Source: Lactiplantibacillus garii (GTDB taxonomy: Bacteria > Bacillota > Bacilli > Lactobacillales > Lactobacillaceae). From it: a stretch of 64,000 bases of DNA. A model generated the notes under the pieces. That model saw only the letters and a program-made list of their open reading frames with translations. It had not been told where the DNA came from and ran no database searches. Positions 7,390 to 16,692 of this stretch are shown here, in pieces. Every line of letters starts with the position of its first letter. The first letter of the stretch is position 1. The position numbers were made by a program, and so were the translations under genes. The stretch lies in the NCBI RefSeq assembly GCF_003885105.1, contig NZ_QWZQ01000006.1, positions 22,193 through 86,192 on the forward strand, read 5' to 3'.

Positions 7390-10300
7390 GTGAAAATGAT
7401 TCGCGATGAATGGAAGTCCATTCGTCATAGCAAAATTCTATGGATTTCAGTTTCAGTTATGATTTTGATCCCATTTTTATACAGCGTCTTCTTTCTGACG
7501 TCTGTCTGGGATCCGTACGGGGAGACCAAACATTTACCCGTTGCCGTAGTTAACAATGATAAGCCAGTTAACTATCAAGGTAAACGCTTCGCGGTTGGGG
7601 AGCAAATGGTCACTAATATCAAGAAAAACAAACAACTTGGTTGGCACTTCGTTTCGGCGGAGAAGGCCAAGCAGGGGATGCAAAACCGGAAGTACTACAT
7701 GGTCGTCACGATTCCAAGCAATTTTTCGAAACACGCTACGACGGTCACGAGCAAGCATCCACAAAAGATGAAGTTGCACTATTCAACGAACGCTTCCCTG
7801 AACTACATTGGGAAAGTTATCAGTGATACCGGGGCAACCCAGTTAAACGCTAACGTCCGTTCTGAAGTGACCAAGGCCTACGCTTTAGCCATGTTTAAGC
7901 AGGTTAAGACGGCGGGTAAGGGTTATCAAAAGGCGGCGGACGGTGCCACCAAGTTGAAAGACGGTGGGGTGGAACTCCAAGACGGGTTAACCACTTATAC
8001 GACCGGGGTCCACACCCTGAAGAATGGGACCACGGAGTTAAATACCAAGGTACAACAGTTACCAGCCGGAATTGCCAAATTAGCAAACGGTGGGAGCGCC
8101 TTAAAGGCCGGCCTGGATACGATGAATGGTAGCACCGGCGAATTAGCTAGTGGTGTGACTAAACTTCAAAATGGTTCGGGACAGGTAACTAACGGCTTAG
8201 GACAGTTGAACGGTAAAACCGGTACGCTGGCTAGCGGTGTCAGCCAGTTGACAAGTGGGTCATCACAGGTTACTAGTGGGTTGAATACCTTAAATGGCAA
8301 AACTGGTGCCCTTTCAAACGGGGTCGTAAAGCTAGCAGATGGTTCTACTGCGTTAAAAGTTGGTATCGTAGAGTATACAAACGGCGTTTACACGCTTTCG
8401 ACGGGAATTCGCACACTTAACAGCAAAACTGGTGAACTATCATCCGGTGTAACTAAGTTAACAAATGGCTCTACTGCCTTAGCAAGTGGGCTATCCGAGT
8501 ATACGGCGGGAGTATCTAAAACTAACGATGGTGCCAAATTAGTTAGTAGTGGTGCCCAAGATGCTAGCAATGGTGCCAAAGGTATTAATGCCGGGGTTAC
8601 TGAGCTAAAGAAGAATACAGAAAAGTTACCTGGTTCAGTCAAGCAATTATCAGACGGTTCGAGTGATGTTAATAGTAACGTTGCCAAGCTTAAGGATGGC
8701 AGTGCTGAAATTACTGCTGGATTAAATCAAATAGTGGCGGATAGTACCAATCCTCAAACTGTTGCCGATATTCAAAAACTACAGGCTGGTATGGCACAGA
8801 TGGAAACGGCCCTTACTGCGGTTGATAAGTTAATGGCCAGTGCTCAAAATGGAACTAGTGCCGAAAAAGTTGCGGCGTTAATGACCACGGTCCAAAAAGA
8901 CGTTGGAACGTTAACGGCAACGACTAGTACAAATGACTTAACCAGTCAGATCAACGCCAAAATTGAAGGTATGAAGGATTCAGCTAAGTTAACGGATGAC
9001 CAGGTTAAAATGTTGGAAGCAGGCTTAGCGGGTGTTGGTCAAAGTAACGAGGGTACGGCAAAAGCACAAGCGGCAACTGAACTAAAAACTGCAATGGCGC
9101 AAATACAAACGGTTATGAAGAGTAATTCTACCGCTACAACTGACTCGCAGACCAGTTTATTGGCTAGTTTTAAGGATCTTGAAGCGGGCGTTAATGAGTT
9201 AATTACTAAAGTTAATAAAGTTGCTGTGGGTGCTGCTAAGTTAGACACAGGTTCTAACAATGTCACGGAGGGCTTAACCAAGTTACAGGCTGGAACAACG
9301 CAATTAAATGCCGGTTTATCCGCGATGAACGCTCAAGTTCCGGCAATGACTAGAGGTATTAGTACGTTATCTGGCTATACGAGTCAATTGGAAGCAGGAA
9401 CCGGTACGTTATCTAGCGGTGCAGCGCAAGTCGCCGCTGGTACAACTCAGTTAAATAGTAAGTCGGGTGACTTAAACAGCGGTGCTGGCCAACTTCAAAG
9501 TGGTTTGACGACCCTGAATGGTCAGGTACCAGTTTTAACTAGTGGTATTAAACAATTAAACACTGGTGCACAACAGTTAACGGCTAACTCAAGTCAATTA
9601 ACTAGTGGTGCTAATCAGTTAGCTAGTGGTACTGCACAGTTAAATAGTCAGGTTCCGCAATTAGTTTCCGCAATTGGATTACTGGCAAATGGTTCTAACC
9701 AAGTAACTGGTGGCTTGACTACGATGAATGGTCAGGTTCCACAATTGGTTAGTGGTGTGCAACAACTGCTTTCCGGATCAAGTCAAGTAACCGGCGGCTT
9801 AACGACCTTAAACGGTAAAGTTCCGGCATTAGTCACGGGGGTTCAAAAACTTGATGACGGTGCTGGTCAGTTAAATACTGGTTTGCAAACGTTGAAGGGT
9901 AGTACTGGCCAGTTGACCAGCGGTGTTAAGCAGCTGGCCGACGGTGCCACCCAACTTGATAACAACTCCGCTAAATTATTAGCGGGTAACAAGAAGATTA
10001 AGAACGGTAACAATACGTTAGCGAAATCGTTACAAAGTGGTGCCGATACGATCAACGGGACACCGTTAAAAACTTCTAACGCCAACATGTTCGCCGCACC
10101 TTCGAAGTTGACGCACTCTAACTACAGCTACGTGCCAAACTACGGTCACGCTTTAGCACCGTACGTCTTGTCACTAGCCCTCTACGTTGGGGCAATCGTC
10201 TTTAACTTTGCTTACCCAATTCGGCGGATTGCCGATGATGATGGGACGGCGACCCAGTGGTTCTTTAGTAAAATCGCCGTGGGTGCGCCGGTTGCCATTG

Positions 10301-10752
10301 GAATGGCAGTCATCGAATGCATTGCGTTGTTAATCGTTGGCTTGAAACCAATTAGTATGGCCGGGTACTTCCTGACGGCGATCATGATTGCGTTAGCCTC
10401 GATGTTTATCGTCATGTTCCTATCAATGTTACTGGATAATCCGGGCCGGTTCTTGGCAATGGTACTCCTGATGCTACAACTTGGTGGCTCGGGTGGGACT
10501 TTCCCAATGGAGATTACGAACCACTTCTTTAACGTAATTCACCCATTCTTACCATTGACTTACTCGATTCAGGCGTTCCGGCAGGCCTTGACGGGCGGCT
10601 GGGGCAACGGTATCTTCTGGTCATCGATTGGGGTGCTTGCCATCTTTGCAATTTTAGGATTAGTTCTACTGTGGGCTTCCATGGTTTTCCTGAAAAAGAA
10701 AAACTTACAAGTTCCCGCTGAAGCTGAAATTCAGATGAAGGCTGGCAAATAA
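7390..10752 (+). CDS. YhgE/Pip-family giant membrane protein
   Basis: A 1120-residue protein related to YhgE and to the phage infection protein Pip of lactococci; function in lactobacilli is unclear (envelope integrity, export of small molecules, phage receptor). One membrane segment near the N-terminus (ILWISVSVMILIPFLYSVFFL) leads to a conserved extracellular head. A long extracellular rod of residues about 190-890 follows, built of 11-residue Leu/Gly repeats such as LxxGxxQLxxG. The C-terminal block has about five membrane segments (SLALYVGAIVFNFAYPIRR onward). GGAAGG at 7372-7377 favours GTG 7390 or ATG 7396 over the TTG at 7369. It follows a TetR-like gene, the usual partner. The middle of the rod uses noticeably more A/T-rich codons than both ends. 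Confidence 0.93.
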   Translation: MKMIRDEWKSIRHSKILWISVSVMILIPFLYSVFFLTSVWDPYGETKHLPVAVVNNDKPVNYQGKRFAVGEQMVTNIKKNKQLGWHFVSAEKAKQGMQNRKYYMVVTIPSNFSKHATTVTSKHPQKMKLHYSTNASLNYIGKVISDTGATQLNANVRSEVTKAYALAMFKQVKTAGKGYQKAADGATKLKDGGVELQDGLTTYTTGVHTLKNGTTELNTKVQQLPAGIAKLANGGSALKAGLDTMNGSTGELASGVTKLQNGSGQVTNGLGQLNGKTGTLASGVSQLTSGSSQVTSGLNTLNGKTGALSNGVVKLADGSTALKVGIVEYTNGVYTLSTGIRTLNSKTGELSSGVTKLTNGSTALASGLSEYTAGVSKTNDGAKLVSSGAQDASNGAKGINAGVTELKKNTEKLPGSVKQLSDGSSDVNSNVAKLKDGSAEITAGLNQIVADSTNPQTVADIQKLQAGMAQMETALTAVDKLMASAQNGTSAEKVAALMTTVQKDVGTLTATTSTNDLTSQINAKIEGMKDSAKLTDDQVKMLEAGLAGVGQSNEGTAKAQAATELKTAMAQIQTVMKSNSTATTDSQTSLLASFKDLEAGVNELITKVNKVAVGAAKLDTGSNNVTEGLTKLQAGTTQLNAGLSAMNAQVPAMTRGISTLSGYTSQLEAGTGTLSSGAAQVAAGTTQLNSKSGDLNSGAGQLQSGLTTLNGQVPVLTSGIKQLNTGAQQLTANSSQLTSGANQLASGTAQLNSQVPQLVSAIGLLANGSNQVTGGLTTMNGQVPQLVSGVQQLLSGSSQVTGGLTTLNGKVPALVTGVQKLDDGAGQLNTGLQTLKGSTGQLTSGVKQLADGATQLDNNSAKLLAGNKKIKNGNNTLAKSLQSGADTINGTPLKTSNANMFAAPSKLTHSNYSYVPNYGHALAPYVLSLALYVGAIVFNFAYPIRRIADDDGTATQWFFSKIAVGAPVAIGMAVIECIALLIVGLKPISMAGYFLTAIMIALASMFIVMFLSMLLDNPGRFLAMVLLMLQLGGSGGTFPMEITNHFFNVIHPFLPLTYSIQAFRQALTGGWGNGIFWSSIGVLAIFAILGLVLLWASMVFLKKKNLQVPAEAEIQMKAGK
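7940..10020 (+). repeat. Coding repeats of the YhgE rod (11-residue Leu/Gly units)
   Basis: Dozens of degenerate units of about 33 bases encoding the pattern L-x-x-G-x-x-x-L-x-x-G, often LTSGVxQLxxG or LNGKTGxL. Several longer near-duplicates are visible, for example the TTLNGQVPxLxSG blocks between about 9500 and 9850. Such repeats give a long coiled or beta-rich rod and are prone to recombination. Confidence 0.75.
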
Positions 10753-10768
10753 TTAGTACTTTTACACA

Positions 10769-10800
10769 AAAAAGGATCGGGCGGTTGCCCGGTCCTTTTT
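10769..10800 (+). terminator. Rho-independent terminator
   Basis: AAAAGGA-(T)-CGGGC and GCCCGG-TCCTTTT arms with a four-base loop and T-run, about 17 bases past the YhgE stop. The A-run on the left makes it potentially bidirectional. Confidence 0.9.
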
Positions 10801-10896
10801 GTGACCATTCAGGCATATTATTAAGAAACCACTGAATAATATGTTATTATTTATGGTTGTCTAATTAAATTTTAATAAAAACTTTGGAGGTGCGTT

Positions 10897-12648
10897 GTGG
10901 GTATATTTATGAAACTAGGCTGGTACTTTCGGCGGGAGTGGAAACTCTATTCGGCGGGGGTACTCGGCCTTATTTTAACGGCCATTATTGGGATTATTCC
11001 ACCCCGAATCATTGGGAACGTGGTTGACGGGATCAACCAGCGAAACCTGACGGCGCACACGCTTACGGTTGATCTAGCCATTATTGCGGCCGCCGCCGCG
11101 GGACAGTACTTCGCCCGCTACCTTTGGCGTAACGCCATCTGGGGTGGCGCGGCCGGTTTGGAACGGACGTTACGGGAGCGGCTTTTTTGGCACTTCATGA
11201 AAATGGACGCAACTTTTTACCAAAAGTACCGAACCGGGGACTTGATGGCCCACGCTACGAACGACCTGACCGCGATTGAACGGGTTGCCGGTGGCGGAAT
11301 TTTACAATTTGCCGATTCAATCATCACCGGGGGCACGACTTTAATTGCGATGATGATGTTGATCGACTGGCGCTTGACATTGATTGCGGTCGTCCCGTTC
11401 CCACTCCTAGCGGTGGTTTCGCGTTACCTGGGTAAGAAAATCCACGTGGCGTTCCGCGCGTCACAGGCGGCCTTTTCACGCTTGAATAACAAGGCGCAGG
11501 AAAGCATTAGCGGGATCAAGGTCATCAAGGCGCTGGGTCAAGAGCGGGCCGACGTTGCTGACTTTAACGAACAAATTGACCAAACAATCAAGATCAACCG
11601 GCACGTCAACGTGTTGGACTCGTTATTTGATCCGGCCATCACTATTATTATTGCGGTCTCCTACGCCGCTACGATTGTGTTGGGTGGGGTGTACGTGACT
11701 AACCACGTGATTACGATTGGTAACTTAGTTTCGTTTGTCACCTACCTGGGAATGATGGTTTGGCCGATGTTTGCCGTCGGAATGCTGTTTAACACCATGG
11801 AACGGGGCAACGCCTCCTATGACCGGGTCATGGAACTGTTGAATCAAAAAAGTGCCATTATTGATTCCAAAAACGGACTGGAGCAGCGCCCACACGGTGG
11901 TCTGCAATACCAAGTCAAGCAATTTAATTATCCCAACGATGCCGGGACGAGTTTAAGCGACGTTCAGTTTGACCTTCAAGCGGGTCAAACATTGGGCATC
12001 GTTGGCCGGGTTGGGGCCGGTAAGTCCACGGTCATGAAATTAATTTTACGGGAATTTGATAACTACGATGGTCAAATCAACTATGGTGGTCACGATATTA
12101 AGCAGTACGCGTTAGACAGTTACTTACCAGCAATTGGTTACGTCCCGCAAGATAGTTTCCTGTTTTCTAACACGATTCGTGAAAATATCCGCTTTGCGGA
12201 CCCGCGGGTCAGTCAAGAAGTTGTCGAAGCCGTTGCTAAAAAGAGTGATTTAAGCGGCCAAATTGCGGGAATGCCGGCCGGCTACGATACCCAGGTCGGG
12301 GAGGAAGGTATTTCGCTCTCCGGTGGTCAGCGGCAACGCTTAGCGATTGCGCGGGCGTTACTCATTAACCCGGAATTGCTTATTTTGGATGACGCATTGT
12401 CCGCCGTCGACGCCGAAACGGAGGCTGAAATCTTAGCAAACTTAAAGGCCGAACGGGCGGATAAAACCACCATCATTGCGGCCCACCGGTTAAGCTCGGT
12501 CATGAACGCCGACGAAATCATCGTGCTCGATGCTGGGCACGTGGTGGAACGTGGCACGCACCAACAGTTAATGGCCCAGCACGGCTGGTACCAGCAAATG
12601 TTTGACCGGCAACAGTTGGAAACTAAAGTGGAAGGGGCGGTGCAATAA
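10897..12648 (+). CDS. ABC exporter half-transporter, subunit 1 (degenerate ATP site)
   Basis: A 583-residue type I ABC exporter half: six membrane segments (about residues 15-300) followed by a nucleotide-binding domain. Walker A is GRVGAGKST, the signature LSGGQRQR, and Walker B LLILDDALSAVD. The residue after the Walker B aspartate is Asp instead of the catalytic Glu, as in the degenerate half of heterodimeric exporters such as BmrC or LmrC. GTG 10897 is chosen because TTGGAGG ends 6 bases before it; a downstream ATG at 10909 is possible. Its stop overlaps the ATG of the next gene, so the two halves are co-translated and surely pair. Likely exports lipids or drugs. Confidence 0.94.
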   Translation: MGIFMKLGWYFRREWKLYSAGVLGLILTAIIGIIPPRIIGNVVDGINQRNLTAHTLTVDLAIIAAAAAGQYFARYLWRNAIWGGAAGLERTLRERLFWHFMKMDATFYQKYRTGDLMAHATNDLTAIERVAGGGILQFADSIITGGTTLIAMMMLIDWRLTLIAVVPFPLLAVVSRYLGKKIHVAFRASQAAFSRLNNKAQESISGIKVIKALGQERADVADFNEQIDQTIKINRHVNVLDSLFDPAITIIIAVSYAATIVLGGVYVTNHVITIGNLVSFVTYLGMMVWPMFAVGMLFNTMERGNASYDRVMELLNQKSAIIDSKNGLEQRPHGGLQYQVKQFNYPNDAGTSLSDVQFDLQAGQTLGIVGRVGAGKSTVMKLILREFDNYDGQINYGGHDIKQYALDSYLPAIGYVPQDSFLFSNTIRENIRFADPRVSQEVVEAVAKKSDLSGQIAGMPAGYDTQVGEEGISLSGGQRQRLAIARALLINPELLILDDALSAVDAETEAEILANLKAERADKTTIIAAHRLSSVMNADEIIVLDAGHVVERGTHQQLMAQHGWYQQMFDRQQLETKVEGAVQ

Positions 12649-14441
12649 TGGCAGCACGTGAATCAGTGTGGGCGCGCAGCATGCCCGTTAAAGAACAATT
12701 GACCGTGATTCGACGGCTCCTACCGTACGCCAAACCGTTTAAGTGGTTTTTCATTGGGGCGATTATTCTTTCGGGGCTAATCAGCGTCGTTAACATCTAT
12801 TTGCCGCGGGTCTTACAGTACTTTATTGACCACTATTTGCGAACGGGCAACGCGACCGTGACAATCATGTGGTACTTTGCCGGCCTCTATTTCTTTGGGA
12901 TGTTTGTCCGTGCAATTATGCAGTTTTTACAAAATTACACTAGCACGATGGGGGCCGAGTACATGTTGGAAAACGTCCGCCGGCAAATGTTTCAGAAGCT
13001 GCACCGGATGGGGATGCGCTACTTTGACCAAGTCCCCGGCGGCTCAATCTTATCACGCCTAACCAACGATACGATGTCGTTTTCTAACTTTTGGGCGCTA
13101 TTCAACACGTTGTTCACCGCCTTTTTTGCGGTGGTTTCGTCGTTTATTGCCATGTACTTGACCGACAGTCAAATTGCGTTATGGTTACTGATTTTTATGC
13201 CGTTTTTGGGGCTCACAATCTGGTATTATCAGCGGTATAGTTCCAAGGTATACCGGCGGATGCGCGAACGGCTGAGTGAATTAAATACTAAGTTGAGTGA
13301 GGCGATTACCGGGATCAGTGTCATCCAGCAATTTCGCCAGGAACACCGGATCAACGGTGAGTTTGACCACACCAACGACGCCTACTTTCGGACCCGGCAA
13401 GCCATGATTCGGACGAACTCGTTACTACTAAGTCCGTTAATTGACCTGTTTTACGCGTTAGGAACCGTCATGGTCCTGGGAATTTTTGGTGTACGGGGCC
13501 TTAACGGTTACGTGGCAGCCGGGGTCGTTTACGCGTTTATTACGTATTTAAATAACTTTTACAACCCGATGACCCAGATGATGGATAATCTGTCCGACTT
13601 TCAAGACGGGGTGGTCGCCGGTTCACGGGTGTTGCGGGTCATGGACGACCCGACGATTGCCCCGGCCCCGGCCCAGCACGCCGACCCGGATGCGCGAATC
13701 ACCCGTGGTAAGATCGAATTTAAACACGTCACCTTCGCCTACGACGGCAAGCACCCGGTTTTAAAGGACGTTTCGTTCGTTGCCGAGCCCGGGCAAACCG
13801 TTGCGTTAGTCGGGCAAACTGGGAGTGGTAAAACCTCGACCATCAACGTGTTAATGCGCTTCTACGAGTTTCAATCCGGGGAAGTGCTAATTGATGACCG
13901 TGATATTCGTGAGTACCCGGCAGAAGAATTGCGTAAAAAGATGGGCTTGGTGTTACAGGAACCGTTCATGTTTTACGGTGACATCAACTCCAACATTCGG
14001 ATGTTTGATGATCAAATTTCCGATGAACGGGTTCGCGAAGCCGCGAAGTTTGTTAAGGCTGACGACTTTATCAATGATTTACCGGAGAACTACCGCTCAC
14101 GGGTCATTGAACGGGGGGCCAGTTACTCTTCTGGGCAACGGCAACTGATTTCGTTTGCTCGGACGATCGTGACCGACCCGAAGATTCTGATTTTAGACGA
14201 AGCGACGGCCAACGTGGACACCGAAACTGAGGAGATGATTCAGACCGGTTTGGATCGGATTCAACAAGACCGGACAACGATTGCGATTGCCCACCGCTTG
14301 TCCACGATTCAAAACGCTGATTTGATCCTCGTTTTAAACCAGGGTCAAATCGTTGAACGGGGGACCAACGACGAATTATTAGCGCAGCGTGGTTACTATT
14401 ACGATATGATTCAGTTGCAAAACTCGGCGCACGCTAAATAG
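12648..14441 (+). CDS. ABC exporter half-transporter, subunit 2 (catalytic Glu present)
   Basis: A 597-residue partner of the preceding protein. The membrane domain occupies about residues 1-320, with an N-terminal extension before TM1. The ATPase has Walker A GQTGSGKTS and Walker B ILILDEATANVD with the catalytic Glu. Its ABC signature is SSGQRQ rather than LSGGQ. In a head-to-tail dimer this altered signature faces the Walker site of subunit 1 that lacks Glu. Both defects therefore fall in one composite ATP site, leaving one site competent. Start ATG overlaps the upstream stop (TAATG). A 43-residue gene follows 38 bases later and may belong to the operon. Confidence 0.94.
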   Translation: MAARESVWARSMPVKEQLTVIRRLLPYAKPFKWFFIGAIILSGLISVVNIYLPRVLQYFIDHYLRTGNATVTIMWYFAGLYFFGMFVRAIMQFLQNYTSTMGAEYMLENVRRQMFQKLHRMGMRYFDQVPGGSILSRLTNDTMSFSNFWALFNTLFTAFFAVVSSFIAMYLTDSQIALWLLIFMPFLGLTIWYYQRYSSKVYRRMRERLSELNTKLSEAITGISVIQQFRQEHRINGEFDHTNDAYFRTRQAMIRTNSLLLSPLIDLFYALGTVMVLGIFGVRGLNGYVAAGVVYAFITYLNNFYNPMTQMMDNLSDFQDGVVAGSRVLRVMDDPTIAPAPAQHADPDARITRGKIEFKHVTFAYDGKHPVLKDVSFVAEPGQTVALVGQTGSGKTSTINVLMRFYEFQSGEVLIDDRDIREYPAEELRKKMGLVLQEPFMFYGDINSNIRMFDDQISDERVREAAKFVKADDFINDLPENYRSRVIERGASYSSGQRQLISFARTIVTDPKILILDEATANVDTETEEMIQTGLDRIQQDRTTIAIAHRLSTIQNADLILVLNQGQIVERGTNDELLAQRGYYYDMIQLQNSAHAK

Positions 14442-14479
14442 TGTGGTATGCTTAGCTTAAACAACTTGGGGTGAGGAAG

Positions 14480-14611
14480 ATGCACCGAAAATTATCAGTA
14501 TTATTAACGGTTGTAACCGGACTATGGTCATTACTGAGCGTTCTGCTACGTTGGCACCACGCCCACGACCGGGTACCGAAGCAGATTAAAATTAAAGTTA
14601 AAATGAAATAG
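14480..14611 (+). CDS. Small single-pass membrane protein (43 residues)
   Basis: ATG at 14480, preceded by GGGGTGAGG, opens a 43-residue frame. It reads MHRK, a hydrophobic stretch LSVLLTVVTGLWSLLSVLL, then a basic tail RWHHAHDRVPK with a Lys-rich end. The pattern is a signal-anchor or single membrane helix with a positively charged cytosolic end. It lies directly after the ABC exporter genes and before a bidirectional terminator, so it could be a small accessory subunit. No family is recognised; the call rests on the ribosome binding site and on the sharply amphipathic layout. Confidence 0.6.
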   Translation: MHRKLSVLLTVVTGLWSLLSVLLRWHHAHDRVPKQIKIKVKMK

Positions 14612-14618
14612 GTTGATA

Positions 14619-14662
14619 AAAATAACCACGTTGCCCATTATGTTGAGCAGCGTGGTTATTTT
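14619..14662. terminator. Bidirectional terminator
   Basis: Perfect twelve-base arms AAAATAACCACG and CGTGGTTATTTT around a twenty-base loop, with A-run and T-run ends. It separates the convergent ABC operon and the minus-strand membrane protein gene. Confidence 0.88.
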
Positions 14663-14665
14663 GCT

Positions 14666-15058
14666 TTAAGGCTGGGTCCGTTGTGGTTCTGGGAACCGGT
14701 AAAGCAAACTCCCAGTCACGATAACCATTAAAATGGCTGTAATTACGGCCAGCTTAACTTGAACGATGGTCGGGGAGTCTACTAGGCCGAGACTCGTATA
14801 GGCCAAGTTGAGTAACGCAATCCCAATAAAAATGGTGGCGAACAGGAGCAGCCAGTAAGCGACTCGTCGCCAACCGCGCAGCTTCAAAAGTGGCATTGGT
14901 CCGCGACGGTGTAATTTAGTCAAAGCGGTGCAGGCCGCGATAAAAATCAACCAATTAATAATTGCCGGCCAGCCGGTCGTGGTAAACACAACGTTGCCGA
15001 GCGTCCCGGCAAACGCGATCAACACGAAGCGGCGGGCGGTGGCCATGGAAAATATCAA
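14666..15058 (-). CDS. Small membrane protein, paralogue of the next gene (start uncertain)
   Basis: A 130-residue protein with four predicted membrane segments. It has a central WRRVAYWLLLFATIFIGIALL helix and a C-terminal VQVKLAVITAILMVIVTGSLLYRF helix. It aligns along its whole length with the protein encoded at 15225-15626 (shared WRRVxYWLLL and QVxLAxI segments). TTG at 15058 is the listed start. However, the alignment continues seven codons further upstream, where AAGGTG stands 7 bases ahead of an ATC at 15079. An ATC start is unusual but would match the paralogue. Function unknown. Confidence 0.7.
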   Translation of the reverse strand: MIFSMATARRFVLIAFAGTLGNVVFTTTGWPAIINWLIFIAACTALTKLHRRGPMPLLKLRGWRRVAYWLLLFATIFIGIALLNLAYTSLGLVDSPTIVQVKLAVITAILMVIVTGSLLYRFPEPQRTQP

Positions 15059-15224
15059 CTTCTTAAACGCGGTTTCGATATTTAATCACCTTCAAATTTT
15101 CTCTCTGTAAAATTCAGTGTAACAAGGTTGATTATCCCTGAAAGCCGTGAACACTTTATTCAGAAACTTAAAATATTTTCTGAAAAAACCAGTCTCTTTT
15201 ACAAAACCCCAACTATTTTAGTCT

Positions 15225-15626
15225 TTAAGCTTCAAATAGGTAGAGCAGACCGCCGGTTATTAAGCTAACCATTGCGGCTGAAATGGCGGCAAGGTTAACC
15301 TGAGCAGGATCACCGGTTGCCACGCCGGTGTTTAAATAGGTGACGTGCAGGGTGGCAATAAACCACAGTACGATGGCGTTTAAGAGTAGCCAGTAGCAAA
15401 CTTTACGCCACCAGTTAAGCGTTAGCCGTTCGGGCGCGTGGTCGCGCCGGCTTTGCGCACACCCCCAACAAACTAGTCCTAACAAGGTTACGTTGAGGAG
15501 CAACTGCTGGTCGTTAACTGTTAGGAGGACGTTTGCGAGGGCTCCCAGTAAGGCGACGGTTAATAACCGTTGGCCGGTTGCCGCGGATAACATTAAATTT
15601 TTAAATGAAACGTCGATAAAGTACAC
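15225..15626 (-). CDS. Small membrane protein, paralogue of the preceding gene
   Basis: A 133-residue protein with four membrane segments. It is related to the protein at 14666 (WWRKVCYWLLLNAIVLWFIATL; AQVNLAAISAAMVSLITGGLLYLF). The start is GTG at 15626 with AAAGTGGGT just upstream. The two genes are separated by about 165 bases with an A/T-rich spacer that may hold a separate promoter. Tandem duplication of a small membrane protein of unknown function; no recognised domain. Confidence 0.75.
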   Translation of the reverse strand: MYFIDVSFKNLMLSAATGQRLLTVALLGALANVLLTVNDQQLLLNVTLLGLVCWGCAQSRRDHAPERLTLNWWRKVCYWLLLNAIVLWFIATLHVTYLNTGVATGDPAQVNLAAISAAMVSLITGGLLYLFEA

Positions 15627-15741
15627 CCACTTTCACGTTAAACGTAGGTCATATTTTAGCAACGAAACGGTGGTAAGGCGTTGCTTGAACCTTGATTTAT
15701 AAAATATCTAAACAAAAAAATAAATTTTTTAACAAAAGGGC

Positions 15742-15772
15742 TTGCCTTCGACCTACACGAAGCTACTAAAGT
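15742..15772 (+). promoter_or_regulatory. MerR-type promoter of the DUF3737-malY operon
   Basis: TTGCCT (15742-15747) and TAAAGT (15767-15772) are separated by 19 bases, the long spacing that MerR-family activators correct. A dyad CTTCG-N7-CGAAG (15746-15762) fills the spacer. No merR gene is adjacent, so the regulator would be encoded elsewhere. An alternative -10 (TACTAA) would give a 16-base spacer. Confidence 0.55.
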
Positions 15773-15825
15773 AAAGGTACACGCTGATAAAGAGCGTCGT
15801 TTTAAATAAGGAGTCAAGTTCAATT

Positions 15826-16692
15826 ATGAAAACACTTAATCAAGCATTTTTAACCGGTGAACGGGCGTTGTTCAAAGCCCACGATTTACAAATTAATAAC
15901 AGTACGTTTGCGGACGGTGAGTCCCCACTCAAGGAAAGTCGCAACGTTAACCTGAAACAAGCCATTTTTAAGTGGAAATACCCGCTGTGGTACAGTAACC
16001 ACGTGAACGTTGAAAATTCGATTTTTGAAGAAATGTCCCGTTCTGGAATTTGGTACACCAACGACATTGCAATCAGCAACAGTACTTTACAAGCCCCGAA
16101 GCTTTTCCGGCGGGCAAGTCAAATTGCGTTAAACCACGTCCATTTTTCCCACGCGGAAGAAACGTTGTGGAACTGTACCGACATCAATATTCACGACGTC
16201 CAGGCGGCCGGAGACTACTTCGGGATGAACAGTCAAAATATAAAAATTGACGGCTTCAACTTGGTTGGTAACTACGCCTTTGACGGAGCCAAAAACGTGG
16301 AGATCCACAACGCTACGTTAATGACAAAGGACGCCCTCTGGAACTGCGAGAACGTGACCGTTTACGATTCTCAAATCATTGGTGAATACTTAGGCTGGAA
16401 TTCTAAAAATATTCGGTTTGTAAACTGTACGATTGAAAGTGACCAGGGACTTTGTTACATGGATAACGTGACCTTGGAACACTGTACGTTGCTGAATACC
16501 GATTTGGCCTTCGAATACTGCAGTCACGTTGACGCCGACGTGGTTTCCACGATTGATAGCGTAAAGAACCCCATTAGTGGTAAAATTCACGCGAAGGGAA
16601 TCGGGAAAATTATTATGGATGATCCTGAAATTGACCCTTCAAAAATCGTGATCAGTGTTGATCAGGAAAGCCGGGATTACCATGCCGTATGA
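15826..16692 (+). CDS. DUF3737 protein, right-handed beta-helix repeat
   Basis: A 288-residue protein of the DUF3737 family, common in lactobacilli and of unknown function. The chain is a ladder of about 20-residue rungs with recurring asparagine motifs (NSTFADGES, NVNLKQAIF, NVENSIFEE, NCTDINIHD, NCENVTVYDS), as in pectate-lyase-like beta-helices. No signal peptide is present, so it should be cytosolic. A good AAGGAG lies upstream of ATG 15826. Its end overlaps the malY start by 11 bases, so the two are translationally coupled. DUF3737 next to a MalY/PatB gene is a recurring arrangement, pointing to a role linked to sulfur amino acid metabolism; this is inference. Confidence 0.9.
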   Translation: MKTLNQAFLTGERALFKAHDLQINNSTFADGESPLKESRNVNLKQAIFKWKYPLWYSNHVNVENSIFEEMSRSGIWYTNDIAISNSTLQAPKLFRRASQIALNHVHFSHAEETLWNCTDINIHDVQAAGDYFGMNSQNIKIDGFNLVGNYAFDGAKNVEIHNATLMTKDALWNCENVTVYDSQIIGEYLGWNSKNIRFVNCTIESDQGLCYMDNVTLEHCTLLNTDLAFEYCSHVDADVVSTIDSVKNPISGKIHAKGIGKIIMDDPEIDPSKIVISVDQESRDYHAV

